Of a stretch of 64,000 nucleotides of DNA, positions 44,629 through 54,900 are shown piece after piece (position 1 is the first letter of the stretch; every line of letters begins with the position of its first letter). The notes under the pieces were generated by a model. The model was not told where the DNA came from. It saw only the letters and a list, made by a program, of their open reading frames with translations, and did no database searches. The translations under genes were made by a program, and so were the position numbers. The stretch comes from Corallococcus caeni (GTDB lineage Bacteria; Myxococcota; Myxococcia; Myxococcales; Myxococcaceae): NCBI RefSeq assembly GCF_036245865.1, contig NZ_BTTW01000006.1, forward strand, positions 558,001 to 622,000, in the 5' to 3' direction.

Positions 44629-44693
44629 CGAGGAACCGTACAGGCCGCCGGGGCCCGGGTCGAGCCGGGACGCCTTCGCGGCCTCTCGCCCGG

Positions 44694-45431
44694 TCAGTTC
44701 TGCGCCGTGGGACGGACAATCACCTCGCCCACGTCCACGTCGGCGGGCTGCTCGATGGCGAAGGCCATGGCGCGGGCAATCGCATCCGGCGCGATGGCGA
44801 TCTTCTCCATCGTCTCCGCGAACCGCGCATGGGTCTCCGGATCCTTCACGTGCTCGAGGAAGTTCGTCCGGGTCATTCCCGGTGAGATGACCGTCACCCG
44901 CAGCGCTGCGCCTGCTTCCTGGCGCAGGCCTTCGGAGATGGCGCGCACGGCGAACTTCGTCCCTGCATAGACCGCCTGGCCGGGAACGATCCGGTGCGCC
45001 GAGGTCGACGCGGTGTTGATGAAATGCCCGAAGCCCTGCTTGCGGAAGACGGGCAGCGCGGCGGCGATGCCATACAGCACGCCCTTGATGTTGGTGTCGA
45101 TCAGCGCCTCCCAGTCGTCGACGCGCAGCTCGTCCAGGGGCGAAGTGGCGAGGCTGCCCGCGTTGCTGATGAGGACGTCCAGCCTGCCGTATCGCTCGCA
45201 GGCCAGCCGGACGAGCCCGGCCACGTCCTCGCGCCGGGTCACGTCCGTCCGTGCAAGGAGCGCTTGCCCGCCTGCCTTCGTGATGCGCTCCACCAGCGGC
45301 TCCAGCCGCTCCAGCCTGCGCGCGCCGAGCACGACCTTCGCCCCGCGCCCGGCGAGCAGCAGCGCCGCAGCCTCGCCAATGCCGCTGCTGGCTCCGGTGA
45401 TGGCAATGACCTTGTCCTGGATGCCTGTCAT
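44694..45431 (-). CDS. Short-chain dehydrogenase/reductase
   Basis: This 245-residue classical SDR has a TGASSGIG cofactor motif near residue 12, an SNAG motif, and the active-site Ser plus YAGTK (Tyr/Lys pair) after TASTSAHRIVPGQAV. The family reduces or oxidises carbonyl/alcohol groups with NAD(P)(H). Divergent from an AraC regulator across 150 bp, a common arrangement in which the regulator controls the enzyme. Substrate unknown. Confidence 0.93.
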   Translation of the reverse strand: MTGIQDKVIAITGASSGIGEAAALLLAGRGAKVVLGARRLERLEPLVERITKAGGQALLARTDVTRREDVAGLVRLACERYGRLDVLISNAGSLATSPLDELRVDDWEALIDTNIKGVLYGIAAALPVFRKQGFGHFINTASTSAHRIVPGQAVYAGTKFAVRAISEGLRQEAGAALRVTVISPGMTRTNFLEHVKDPETHARFAETMEKIAIAPDAIARAMAFAIEQPADVDVGEVIVRPTAQN

Positions 45432-45581
45432 GACGCCTTCCTGCCCGGCGGGGTGAGGGGATGGCCGGGACTCCCATCCAGGCGTACCCGGCCGGAGCCA
45501 CGCCGGGCTTGGACGTTGTTGTCATGCCGGGCAAGGCCACTTCGCCCAGGCCAGCGCAGGGGCCGGCGTTAGGATCCGGCG

Positions 45582-46424
45582 GTGCCCGCTCATCATCGCG
45601 ACGTCCTGGATGGCCCGCTGTCCGTCCAGACCTTCCTGTTCCCGGAGCTGCCGGGCGTACAGCTGGTGCGCTTCAGGACCGATGGCCGGCTGTTGCGCTC
45701 CGTGAAGGAGCGCTTCTCGGTGACGCTGACGCAGCGGGGCCTTTCGGAGTGGTGGGGCCGCGGCCGGGTGCACGCCTCCACGCCCCGGACGGTCGACCTC
45801 AAGCAGTTGGGCGAAGTGCACCGGGACCTGCGCCGCGATGGGCCCGCCCGGTTCCAGTCGGTCGCCTTCGACGAATCACTCGTCACCGAAGCCCGCGAGG
45901 CCCTGGGCGCTCCGGCCTCCGCTCGCCTTCGCCACCTCCAGCTCGAACGGGAGCAGCCCACGGCATCCGCCTTCGTGCGCCTCCACGCGCTGCTGGACGA
46001 AAGCCTGGCGGGCCGGTCCACCGCCCTGGAGCTCCAGACGGCCCTGACCGAAGCCCTCTCCGCCCTGGTGGAATGCCTGGGACAGCCGGACGCGCTGGAG
46101 CGGCGCTACCGCTGGCCTGTCCGGCGCGTGGTGGAGGCGCTGCACGAGGCCATCCCGGAGGGCATCACGCTGGAGTCGCTGGCCCGTCAGGTGGGCTGGA
46201 ACCGCTTCCACCTGTGCCGAGCCTTCCGCGAGGCGATGGGCATGCCTCCCCACGCGTACCTCACCCACCTGCGCATCTCGCGGGCCCAGCGGCTGCTGTC
46301 AGAGGGGCAGCCGCCTTCGCAGGTCGCGCTCCAGGTCGGGCTCTATGACCAGAGCCTGCTCAACCGGCACTTCAAGCGCATCGTCGGCATCACCCCGGGG
46401 CAGTTCGTGCGCGCCGTGCGGTGA
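45582..46424 (+). CDS. AraC-family transcriptional regulator
   Basis: A 280-residue regulator with an N-terminal cupin-like sensing part (residues 1-110, with KERFSVTLTQRG) and a C-terminal AraC double HTH (around 180-278, with SLARQVGWNRFHLCRAFREAMGMPPHAYL and the second helix VALQVGLYDQSLLNRHFKRIVGITPGQF). Starts at GTG. Probably regulates the divergent SDR gene; the ligand is unknown. Confidence 0.92.
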   Translation: MPAHHRDVLDGPLSVQTFLFPELPGVQLVRFRTDGRLLRSVKERFSVTLTQRGLSEWWGRGRVHASTPRTVDLKQLGEVHRDLRRDGPARFQSVAFDESLVTEAREALGAPASARLRHLQLEREQPTASAFVRLHALLDESLAGRSTALELQTALTEALSALVECLGQPDALERRYRWPVRRVVEALHEAIPEGITLESLARQVGWNRFHLCRAFREAMGMPPHAYLTHLRISRAQRLLSEGQPPSQVALQVGLYDQSLLNRHFKRIVGITPGQFVRAVR

Positions 46425-46432
46425 GGCGGCCT

Positions 46433-46825
46433 TCATCCGCCTTGAGGCTGACGGAAGACCGCTTCGATGTTGTTGCCGTCCGGGTCGAGCACGAAGGCGG
46501 CGTAGTAGCCGGCGGGATAGCCTGCTTCGACGCCGCGCAGCCCGGGAGCGCCGTTGTCGGTTCCTCCCGCCGCCACCGCGGCCGCGTGGAAGGCGTCGAC
46601 CTGGGCGCGGCTCGTGGCGGCGAAGGCCGTGTGTTGCTTCACGCTGTGCGGATGGAAGCGGTCGATCCAGAAGATGGGGTACTCCCGGCCGTAGCCAATG
46701 CCATCCGCTCCGCTGTCCGCGGGAAGCTGCATGGCGCGGCGGAGGCCGAGCGCCCCCAGCGCCGCGTCGTAGAAGCGGGCCGAACGGGCGACGTCGGCGA
46801 CTCCGATGCCTGTGTGGTCGAGCAT
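46433..46825 (-). CDS. VOC/glyoxalase superfamily protein
   Basis: A 130-residue single-module VOC protein with paired beta-alpha-beta-beta-beta units. It starts DHTGIGVADVARSARFYDAALGALG and ends FVLDPDGNNIEAVF. The family includes glyoxalases, extradiol dioxygenases and antibiotic-binding proteins; this subgroup is usually uncharacterised. Candidate metal ligands are His4 and the C-terminal Glu. Convergent with the AraC gene. Confidence 0.9.
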   Translation of the reverse strand: MLDHTGIGVADVARSARFYDAALGALGLRRAMQLPADSGADGIGYGREYPIFWIDRFHPHSVKQHTAFAATSRAQVDAFHAAAVAAGGTDNGAPGLRGVEAGYPAGYYAAFVLDPDGNNIEAVFRQPQGG

Positions 46826-46830
46826 GGGCT

Positions 46831-48945
46831 TCAGTCTAGGGGCGAGAAGCCTCGCTCGCGCATCAGGGCGTCGAGGCTCGCGTCCTTTCCACGAAACAGC
46901 CGGTAGCCCACGAACGGGTCCACGGTGTTGCCCACCGACAGGACGTGCTCGCGCAGCCGCGCGGCCACCTTCGCGTCGTAGGCACCTCCGCCTTCCTGGA
47001 AGGCCTCGAATGCGTCCGCCGCCAGCATGTCCGCCCAGAGGTAGCGGTAGTAGCCCGCCGAGTAGCCGTTGCTGGCGAAGACGTGCCCGAAATGGGGCAT
47101 GCGGAAGCGCATGCCGACCTCCGCCGGCGCGCCGAGCTGGCGGAGCACGTCGCGCTCGAACGCGTCCGGGTCGATGCGCTTCGCGCCCGCCAGGTGCAGC
47201 TTCATCTCCACCAGCGCGGAGGTCAGGTAGTCCACGGTGTAGAAGCCCTGGTTGAACGTCGCCGCCTTCTGGATGCGAGCCACGAGCGCCTGGGGCATGG
47301 GCTGGCCCGTCGCGTGATGCACCGCGAAGCGGCCCAGCACCTCCGGCGTGGAGAGCCAGTGCTCGAACAGCTTGGAGGGGAACTCCGAGTAGTCGCTCAC
47401 CACGCGGCTGCCTCCGAGCGCCGGCCAGGTCACGTCCCCGCTCAGCGTGTGCACCGCATGGCCGAACTCGTGGAACAGCGTCTGCGCGTCGCGCCAGCCC
47501 AGCAGCGCGGGGCTTCCGGCCGCCGGCTTCACGAAGGGCATGCTGATGGTCACCAGGGCCGGCACCTCGCCCCGGAAGCGCTCCTGGACGCGGTACGTCT
47601 CCGTCTGCCCTCCGTTGTACTTGCCCTCCCGTGCGTAGGGGTCGAAGTACAGGAGCCCCCGCTCCCGGCCGCTCTCGCGATCCTTCACCGCGAAGACGCG
47701 CACGTCCGGGTGGAAGACGGGCACGCCCGGCGCGGGCGTGAAGGTGAGGCCGAAGAGCTCACCCGCCACCCAGAACATGCCTTCGCGCAGGCTCTCCAGC
47801 TGGAGGTAGGGCTTCACCTCGCTGTCGTCGAAGTCATACGCCTGCTTGCGCACCTTCTCCGCGTAGTAGCGGTAGTCCCAGGGGGTGATGGGCTCCTGCT
47901 GGCCCTGGCTTCGGGCAATGGCAGCCATCGCGGTGACCTCTTCGCGCACGCGCGCGACGGCGGGCTTCCACATCGTCTCCAGCAGCCGCAGCGCGCGCTC
48001 GGGAGTCTTCACCATGGCGCTTGTGAGTTGCCGGTGCGCGTGGGTGGGGAAGCCCATGAGCTTCGCCTGCTCCGCGCGCGCCGCGAGGATTTGCGTGATG
48101 ACGGCGTTGTTGTCGTGCGCGTCGCCGTGGTCACCCCGGCTGTCGTAGTTGCGCCACACCTTCTCGCGCAGCTCCCTCCGCTCCGAGTACGTGAGGAAGT
48201 CCGCCACCGCCGAGCGGGTGTTGGCCACGGCCCACTTCCCCGGCTGTCCGCGCGCGGTGGCCTCGGCCGCCGCGGCCTTCCTCAGCGGCTCCGGCAGGCC
48301 CGCGAGGTCCGCCTCGCTCTCCAGGAGGGTGTAGCGCTTCTCGTCTGCGAGCACGTTCTGGTTGAACGTCGTGTAGAGCGTAGCGAGCTTCTGGTTGAGC
48401 GCGGCCATTCGCTTCGAACCCGTCGCGTCCAGCAGTGCGCCCGAGCGCACGAAGTCGTCGCAGTAGTACGCCACGACGCGCTGCTGCTCCGGCGTCAGCT
48501 TCGCCTTCGCGGCCGAGTCCCGGACCGCCTTGACGCGGCGGAAGAGCTTCCGGTTCTGGGAAGGCTCATCCCAGAACGCCGACAGCCGGGGCGCCATCGC
48601 GCGTTCCACGGCCTGGTACTCCGGTGAACTCATGAACGAGGACCACGCGTTGTAGACCTCGTAGACGCGGTTGAACGCGCGGCCCGAGTCCTCCAGCGCG
48701 GCGACGGTGTTCTCGAACGTGGGCGGCTCCTTCGCGTCCGCGATGGCGGCGAGTTCGCTGCGTGCCTGCGCCATGGCGGCTTCGAGCGCTGGCGCGAAGT
48801 CCTCGACCCGCGCGCGGTCGAACGGGGGCACGCCCCCATGGGGCCCGGACCAGGGCGCGAGCAGGACATCCGGCGACGGCGCAGGGCCCGCGAAGGCCGT
48901 GGCCGCCAGGAGGAGGAGGCATGCTGCGATTCCGTGTCGTGGCAT
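46831..48945 (-). CDS. M3-family zinc metallopeptidase (Dcp-like)
   Basis: This 704-residue peptidase has a signal peptide (IAACLLLLAATAFA), so it is periplasmic or secreted. The M3 zinc site is HEFGHAVH with a downstream Glu in the conserved helix (SEFPSKLFEHW). The N-terminal half is helical, as in peptidyl-dipeptidase Dcp and oligopeptidase A. Start ATG at 48945, immediately before the signal peptide. It is divergent from an Lrp-type regulator 64 bp away, which may sense amino acids and control it. Confidence 0.93.
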   Translation of the reverse strand: MPRHGIAACLLLLAATAFAGPAPSPDVLLAPWSGPHGGVPPFDRARVEDFAPALEAAMAQARSELAAIADAKEPPTFENTVAALEDSGRAFNRVYEVYNAWSSFMSSPEYQAVERAMAPRLSAFWDEPSQNRKLFRRVKAVRDSAAKAKLTPEQQRVVAYYCDDFVRSGALLDATGSKRMAALNQKLATLYTTFNQNVLADEKRYTLLESEADLAGLPEPLRKAAAAEATARGQPGKWAVANTRSAVADFLTYSERRELREKVWRNYDSRGDHGDAHDNNAVITQILAARAEQAKLMGFPTHAHRQLTSAMVKTPERALRLLETMWKPAVARVREEVTAMAAIARSQGQQEPITPWDYRYYAEKVRKQAYDFDDSEVKPYLQLESLREGMFWVAGELFGLTFTPAPGVPVFHPDVRVFAVKDRESGRERGLLYFDPYAREGKYNGGQTETYRVQERFRGEVPALVTISMPFVKPAAGSPALLGWRDAQTLFHEFGHAVHTLSGDVTWPALGGSRVVSDYSEFPSKLFEHWLSTPEVLGRFAVHHATGQPMPQALVARIQKAATFNQGFYTVDYLTSALVEMKLHLAGAKRIDPDAFERDVLRQLGAPAEVGMRFRMPHFGHVFASNGYSAGYYRYLWADMLAADAFEAFQEGGGAYDAKVAARLREHVLSVGNTVDPFVGYRLFRGKDASLDALMRERGFSPLD

Positions 48946-49009
48946 GCGGACAGAATAAGGGTCAGGATTGAGTGGCATCCATCGAATGGAATTCGCCCGG
49001 GAGCCTCCA

Positions 49010-49477
49010 ATGGCCGCACTCGACCGAATCGATCGCGAGATTCTGGAGGCCCTCCAGAACAATGCACGGCTGTCCAACAAGGAGCTGGCCGCGCGCGTGG
49101 GGCTGGCCCCCTCGTCGTGCCTCGCGCGGGTGAAGCGGCTGGAGACGGACGGAGTCATCAAGTCCTATCGCGCGGACCTGGATGCGCGCTCGCTGGGGCT
49201 GGGGCTCCAGGCGCTCATCGCCGTGCAGCTCCGGCTCCACGTGGGGGAGGCGTTCGGCAGCATCGGTGACCACCTGCGCTCGCTGCCGGAGACGGTGGCC
49301 GTCTACTGCCTGGGCGGGACGACGGACTTCCTGGTGCACGTCGTGTGTCGGGACACGGAGCACCTGCGAGTGCTCACCATCCAGTCCTTCACCAGCCGTC
49401 CGGAGGTGAGCCGCATCGAGACGTCGCTGGTGTTCTCCTTCGCGCGCTCGGGGCTGCCGGTCGACCGCGGCGCTTGA
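49010..49477 (+). CDS. Lrp/AsnC-family regulator
   Basis: A 155-residue protein with an N-terminal winged HTH (DRIDREILEALQNNARLSNKELAARVGLAPSSCLARVKRLE) and a RAM/AsnC ligand-binding domain. I chose the ATG at 49010 over upstream in-frame starts because Lrp proteins begin just before the DRIDREIL helix. Divergent from the M3 peptidase, a likely target. Confidence 0.9.
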   Translation: MAALDRIDREILEALQNNARLSNKELAARVGLAPSSCLARVKRLETDGVIKSYRADLDARSLGLGLQALIAVQLRLHVGEAFGSIGDHLRSLPETVAVYCLGGTTDFLVHVVCRDTEHLRVLTIQSFTSRPEVSRIETSLVFSFARSGLPVDRGA

Positions 49478-49706
49478 GCGTCACGGTGCGCCGTCTCCAC
49501 CGGAGCGCATGAAATCCGTCTGGGGCGCGGATGAGGCTTTTCTCATGCGCTCACGGTTGCAGGCCCGACACCGCAAGATGTGTCGCGGCCGTGCCGGGAA
49601 GGAATCGCTACCCGGCTGACACGTCCTTCGACTTTAGGGCAGCACGCTGCATGCCCCGGAAGGCGCGGCCCGCGTCGATGATGGCTGTCGGGAGGGCTGA
49701 CCTTCG

Positions 49707-50921
49707 ATGTGGCACGGGAGTGCAATGCCTTCCGGGGTCGTCACCCTGCTGCTGCTGTGTGGCGGCACCGCGCTGGGGGAGCCGCTCACGCTGCGCTCGG
49801 CGCTCCTCGAAGCCAGGAGTCAGGCTCCTGCGCTCGCACAGGCCCGAGCGCAGGAAGCCGTGGCCCGCGGGGAAGAAGAACTCGCCCGGACCTTCTCCCC
49901 GTTGACCCTGTCAGTGGGGGGCGGAGGAAATGATCCCCGGTGGACCGTGGGGCTGGCCCAGAGACTTCCGGCCCCGGGGGCCCGGGCGGCCCGGGTGCTC
50001 GCCGCGGAGTTGACGACCCGCGGTGCCGCGGACGAGCGCCGCGCGAGCGAGGCCACGGCCCGGGCGGATGCGCGGCGTGCCTACTTCTCCCTGGTGCGCG
50101 CCCGCCAGCTCCTGGAGACCTCCGCACGCGCACTGGCGCTCGCGCGCGAGTCGGAGGCCGCCGCGGTGCTGCTCTTCGAAACCGGCGCGGCCCCGGAGCT
50201 GGACCTGCTCCAGGCCCGCATCGCGAGGGGCTCCGCCGAAGTCCAATGGCTGACCCGCCAGGGGGAACTCGCCGCCGCCACGGCGGCGCTGGCCCTGCTG
50301 TTGGGCCGGCCACCGGGTGCGGCGCTGGAGCCGGTGGACGAGCCCCCGCCCACCCTGCCTTCACTGGAGGCCGTGCTGGCCGTGGGCGCGCGGTCCCCCG
50401 CCGCCGAGGCACGTCAGGGCGAGGTGTCGGCGGCCGAGGCCACCCTGCGGGCGTCACGGCGGGAGCGGTGGCCCACTCCCACGGTGGGGGTCTTCGTGGA
50501 AGCGGATGGTCCTGGGGGGCGCAGCACGTATCTTCGCGGCGCGCTCGACCTGGACCTCTTCCTCCCAGGCCTGGGACGCGGAGAGACGGTCCGCGCCGCG
50601 GCCTCGCTGGAGCTCGCGCGCGCCCGCCAGAACGAGGAGCGGCGTTCCCGGTGGACGGAGCTCGTCTCCAACCATGCGCGCCTGTCCGCCGCCCTGGCGG
50701 GACTCGCGCGCTACACGGAGGAGATCCTCCCCGCCGTGGAGAAGACGGAGGGCATGGCCCTGGAGTCCTATCGCGTGGGCCGCAGTCCCCGGGTGGCGCT
50801 CAACGCCGCGCTCCAGACGGCCACGGAGACGCGGACGCAGGCCATTGAAGCCGCCTTCGCCGCCCAGTCCGCGTTCGCGGACCTCGAACTCGCCGCAGGG
50901 GTGCCCCTCGATGAGCCCTAG
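49707..50921 (+). CDS. TolC-family outer-membrane efflux protein
   Basis: A 404-residue protein (or 398 residues from ATG 49725) with a signal peptide (VVTLLLLCGGTALG) and two TolC repeats of paired long helices (ARADARRAYFSLVRARQLLETSARALALARESEAA...). It forms the outer-membrane duct of a tripartite pump. Its stop overlaps the start of the adaptor gene, and the RND permease follows, giving a complete three-gene efflux system. Confidence 0.88.
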   Translation: MWHGSAMPSGVVTLLLLCGGTALGEPLTLRSALLEARSQAPALAQARAQEAVARGEEELARTFSPLTLSVGGGGNDPRWTVGLAQRLPAPGARAARVLAAELTTRGAADERRASEATARADARRAYFSLVRARQLLETSARALALARESEAAAVLLFETGAAPELDLLQARIARGSAEVQWLTRQGELAAATAALALLLGRPPGAALEPVDEPPPTLPSLEAVLAVGARSPAAEARQGEVSAAEATLRASRRERWPTPTVGVFVEADGPGGRSTYLRGALDLDLFLPGLGRGETVRAAASLELARARQNEERRSRWTELVSNHARLSAALAGLARYTEEILPAVEKTEGMALESYRVGRSPRVALNAALQTATETRTQAIEAAFAAQSAFADLELAAGVPLDEP

Positions 50922-51984
50922 ACTCGCGCTGCTCGCCTGTCTCTTCGCCTCCGGCGTGGGCTGTCAGCGGACGTCGCCCGAAGAAGCCGCGCCGCCCCTT
51001 CCGCGCGTCCGTGTCGTCCCCGTGGCTCCGGGGCAGGCCGTGCGCGGGCTGCGCGTCGCGGGCCTGCTGGCGGCGCCGCCCGGGCGCGAGGTCCGGCTCT
51101 CACCGCGGGTGCCCGGCCGGCTGTCGCTCTTGCGCGTGGCGGAAGGGGACCGCGTGCGCGCGGGCGAGGTCCTGGCCCAGGTGGACCCGCTCGACGCCAC
51201 CGCCGAGCTCCAGCAGGCGGAGGCCGCCCTGCGCGAAGCCAGCTCTGCGCTCGACGCCGCGAAGGAGAAGCGCGCGCGCACGGACGTCCTGGCCGAGCAC
51301 GGCGTCGCGGCCCGTCAGGACGCGGAGCAGGACCGCAGCGCGGAGGCCGCCGCCCGTGCCACCGAGGCCCGGGCCCGGAGCGCCCTGGAGTTGGCCCGGC
51401 GCGGCGTGGGGCGCACCTCGCTGCAGGCCCCCTTCGACGGTGTCGTGACGGCCATCGGGGTGCGGCAGGGTGAAATGGTGGAGGGCGCGAATCCCCCCGT
51501 GCTCCAGGTCTCCGCGACGGACCCGCTGGAGCTGCGGGCATACGTCACCCAGCAGGAGGCCGCGGCGGTCCAACCCGGTCAACGCGCGACCCTCACCGTC
51601 GTCGGGCTGGACGGTGCCCGCGAGGGCGAGGTCGCCGCGGTGTCCCCCGCCGTGGATCCGCAGAGCGGCAACGTGCTGATCCGCCTGCGCTTCGCCAACC
51701 CGCGCGGGGAGCTGCGCCTGGGCGCGACCGCGAAGGCCCACCTCGTCCTGGCGTCGCTGGGCAGCGCGCTGGCCGTGCCGTCATCGGCGCTCCTGCCACG
51801 GGAGGATGGAGGCCTCGCGGTCGCGCGGCTCGGGGACGGGCGGGTCCACCGGGTGCCGGTCCAGGTCGTCTCCGAGGACGAGGGCGTGGCCGTCGTCCAG
51901 GGGCCGCTCGCGGTGGGCGAGCCTGTCGTCGTGGAAGGGGGCTACTCCCTGCCGGATGACGCCGGGGTGGAGGTCCTGCGGTGA
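50911..51984 (+). CDS. RND efflux periplasmic adaptor (MFP)
   Basis: This 357-residue lipoprotein (lipobox SGVGC) has membrane-fusion-protein organisation: lipoyl-like half motifs RLSLLRVAEGDRVRAGEVLAQVD and LQAPFDGVVTAIGVRQGEMV flanking a coiled-coil hairpin, then beta-barrel and membrane-proximal domains. It links the RND pump to the TolC-type duct. Overlaps both neighbours by a few bases. Confidence 0.93.
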   Translation: MSPRLALLACLFASGVGCQRTSPEEAAPPLPRVRVVPVAPGQAVRGLRVAGLLAAPPGREVRLSPRVPGRLSLLRVAEGDRVRAGEVLAQVDPLDATAELQQAEAALREASSALDAAKEKRARTDVLAEHGVAARQDAEQDRSAEAAARATEARARSALELARRGVGRTSLQAPFDGVVTAIGVRQGEMVEGANPPVLQVSATDPLELRAYVTQQEAAAVQPGQRATLTVVGLDGAREGEVAAVSPAVDPQSGNVLIRLRFANPRGELRLGATAKAHLVLASLGSALAVPSSALLPREDGGLAVARLGDGRVHRVPVQVVSEDEGVAVVQGPLAVGEPVVVEGGYSLPDDAGVEVLR

Positions 51985-54900
51985 CGTGGCTGACGCTGCT
52001 GCGGCGCAACGCGCCCGGGGTTGTGGTGCTGCTGGCGGCGCTGACGTTGGCGGGAGTGTTCGGGGCGACCCGGCTGCCCGTGGGGCTCTACCCGGAGGTG
52101 ACCTTTCCGCGAATCGTCGTCGCCGCGACGCTGAATGGCGCCAGCGCGCAGACCCTGCGGCTGTCCGTGACCGGCCCGGTGGAGGATGCGCTGTCCACCG
52201 TCATCGGCGTGCGGCAGGTGCGCTCCCGGACCATCCGCGCGGCCGCGGAGATCTCGCTCTGGTTCGACTCGAACACGGACATGGAGCAGGCGCTGGGGCT
52301 CGTCAATGCCCGGCTCGCGGAGGTGCAGAACGCACTGCCCCCGGACGCAACGCTCTCCGCCGAGCGGCTCACCCCGTCGTCCTTTCCCATCCAGACCCTC
52401 GCCGTCACCGGCACGGCGGACCCCGCCCGGCTGCGCGAGTTCGCCCTGCGGACGCTGCGTCCAGGCCTGGCGGGCCTCGCGGGCGTGGGGCGCGTGGACG
52501 TGGTCGGCGGCGACGTGCGCGAGCTCCTCATCACCGTGGACGCACAGCGGCTGGAGCAGGCGAAGCTGGACCTGCCCACGCTCGCCACCCAGGTGGGCGG
52601 CACGCTCCTGCTCGAACCGGCGGGCCGCCTGGACGTGCACTACCAGCAGGCGCTGGTGATGGTGCAGGGGCCGGTGGACTCCCCGGACCAGCTGGCGGCG
52701 CTCGTCGTGGGCGGGACGCCCGAGGCGCCCGTGCGGCTGGGCGACGTCGCGCGGATCCAGGAGGGGCATGCGGACCGGCTCTCCCTGACGTATGCGAACG
52801 GCAGGCCCGCGGTGCTCGTCAACGTGGGCCGACGGCCAGGGGCGGATGCCGTCACCCTGGCGCGAGAGATAAACGCGGAGCTCGAACGGGTGCGAGCGGG
52901 ACTGCCGCCGGGCATCGCCATCGAGGTCTCGTATGATCAGGCCGGGCTCATCGCCCGGTCCGTGGCCCACGTGCGGGACGAGGTCATCCTCGGCGGGGTG
53001 CTCACGCTCGCGGTCGTGGGCCTCTTCCTGCGCTCCTGGCGGGCCATGACGGCCGCGGCGGTGGTGCTCCCGGCCACCCTGGCGATGACGATTGGCGCGC
53101 TCTGGCTCACGGGCAGGACGCTCAACCTCATGTCGCTGGGCGGGCTGGCGGTGGCCATCGGGTTGGTGGTGGACGACGCCGTGGTCGTGGTGGAAGCCGT
53201 GTACCGCCGGGTGGCGGCGGGGATGGAGCGGTGGGCCGCGACCGCGGAGGCGCTGCGGGAAATCGCCTGGCCCGTCACCAACTCCACCCTCACCACGGTC
53301 GTGGTCTTCACGCCGCTGTCGCTGCTGCCGGGCGTGTCGGGCCAGTTCTTCTCCGCGCTGGCGTTCACGCTGTGCGCCGCCGTGCTGATCTCCTGGGTGT
53401 TGGCCGTCACGCTGACGCCGCTGCTGTGCGGATGGCTGCTCGCCGCGCCCGGCGGCCATCACGCGCCCGAGCCCGCCGTCCCGGAGCGCATCCTCTCGCA
53501 GTGGCGTAGGCGGCCGGGAACGCTGGTGGCCGCGGTGGCGCTCGTCACCGCGCTGCTGGCCCTGCTGGGCCGGGGCGTGGGGACCGGGTTCCTGCCGGAG
53601 CTGGACGAGGGCGCGTTCGTCGTGGACTACTTCACGCCGACGGGCACCTCGGTCGCGGAGGCGGACCGGCTGGGGCAGGCCCTGGAGGCGGTCGTCGCGG
53701 AGATCCCGGAGGTCCTGGGCACCAGCCGTCGCCTGGGCGCGGAGCTGGGGCCACCGGCGGCCACCGAGTCCTCGCGTGGCGACCTGACCGTGTCGCTCTC
53801 CCCCCAGCGGACGCGCCACGGCCCGGACATCATCGAGGCGACGCGCACGCGAGCGGAAGCCGCCCTTCCCGGCGTCCGGCTGGAGTTCGTCGAGCTGCTG
53901 CAGGACGTGCTCTCCGACCTGGAAGGCGCGCCGGATCCCGTCGAGGTCAAGCTGCTGGGGCCGGACGTCCAGGTGCTGCGGGAGTTCGCGCCACGCGTCG
54001 CCGAAGCCCTGCGGGACATCCCGGGCCTGGTGGACCTGTTCGACGGGGTCTCCGGCTGCACTCCGGAGGCCCACGTGGAAGTGGACCTGATCCAGGCGGG
54101 GCGGCTGGGCCTGACGACGCGGGACGTGTCGGCACAGGTCCGGTCCGCGCTGTTGGGCGAGGTCGTCGGGACGATTCCCCGCGAGGGCCGGCCGGTGGAC
54201 GTGCGCGTGCGGCTGCGTGACGCCGACCGCCTGGATCCCCAGGTGCTCCAGCGGGTGCGCCTGCGGACCGCTTCGGGGGGAGTGGTGCCGCTGACGCAGG
54301 TGGCGCGCGTGCGCCAGGAGTGCCAGCCCGCGGAGTTGCTCGCGGACAACCTGCGTCCGCTGGTGGCGGTGACGGGGCGGCTGGAGGCGCGGGACCTGGG
54401 CAGTGTCACCACGGACGTGGAGGCGCGGCTCGCCACGCTGAAGCCTCCAGCAGGGGTGGAGGTGCGGCTGGGCGGTCAGCGTGAGAGCCAGCGCGAGTCC
54501 TTCCATGCCCTCGTGCTCGTGTTGCTGCTGGCCGCGCTGGGCGTCTTCCTGGTGTTGACCTTCCACTTTCGCGGGGTCGTGCTCCCGCTGCTCATCCTGG
54601 GCGCGGTCCCCGTGGCGCTCGCGGCGGGGGTCGCCTGCCTGCGGCTCACCAGCACGCCGCTCAACGTCTCCTCGTTGATGGGTTGCATCCTGCTCGTCGG
54701 GCTCGTCGTGAAGAACGGCATCCTCTTGCTTGACCGTGCGGAGGCGGGACGCGCCGAAGGGCTGTCCGCCGCTGAAGCCGTGGGTCACGCCACCACCGTG
54801 CGCCTGCGCCCCATCCTCATGACGACGCTGGCGACGCTGCTGGGGCTCGTCCCGCTCGCGCTCGGCCTGGGCGAGGGCGGTGAGCTGCAACGGCCGCTGG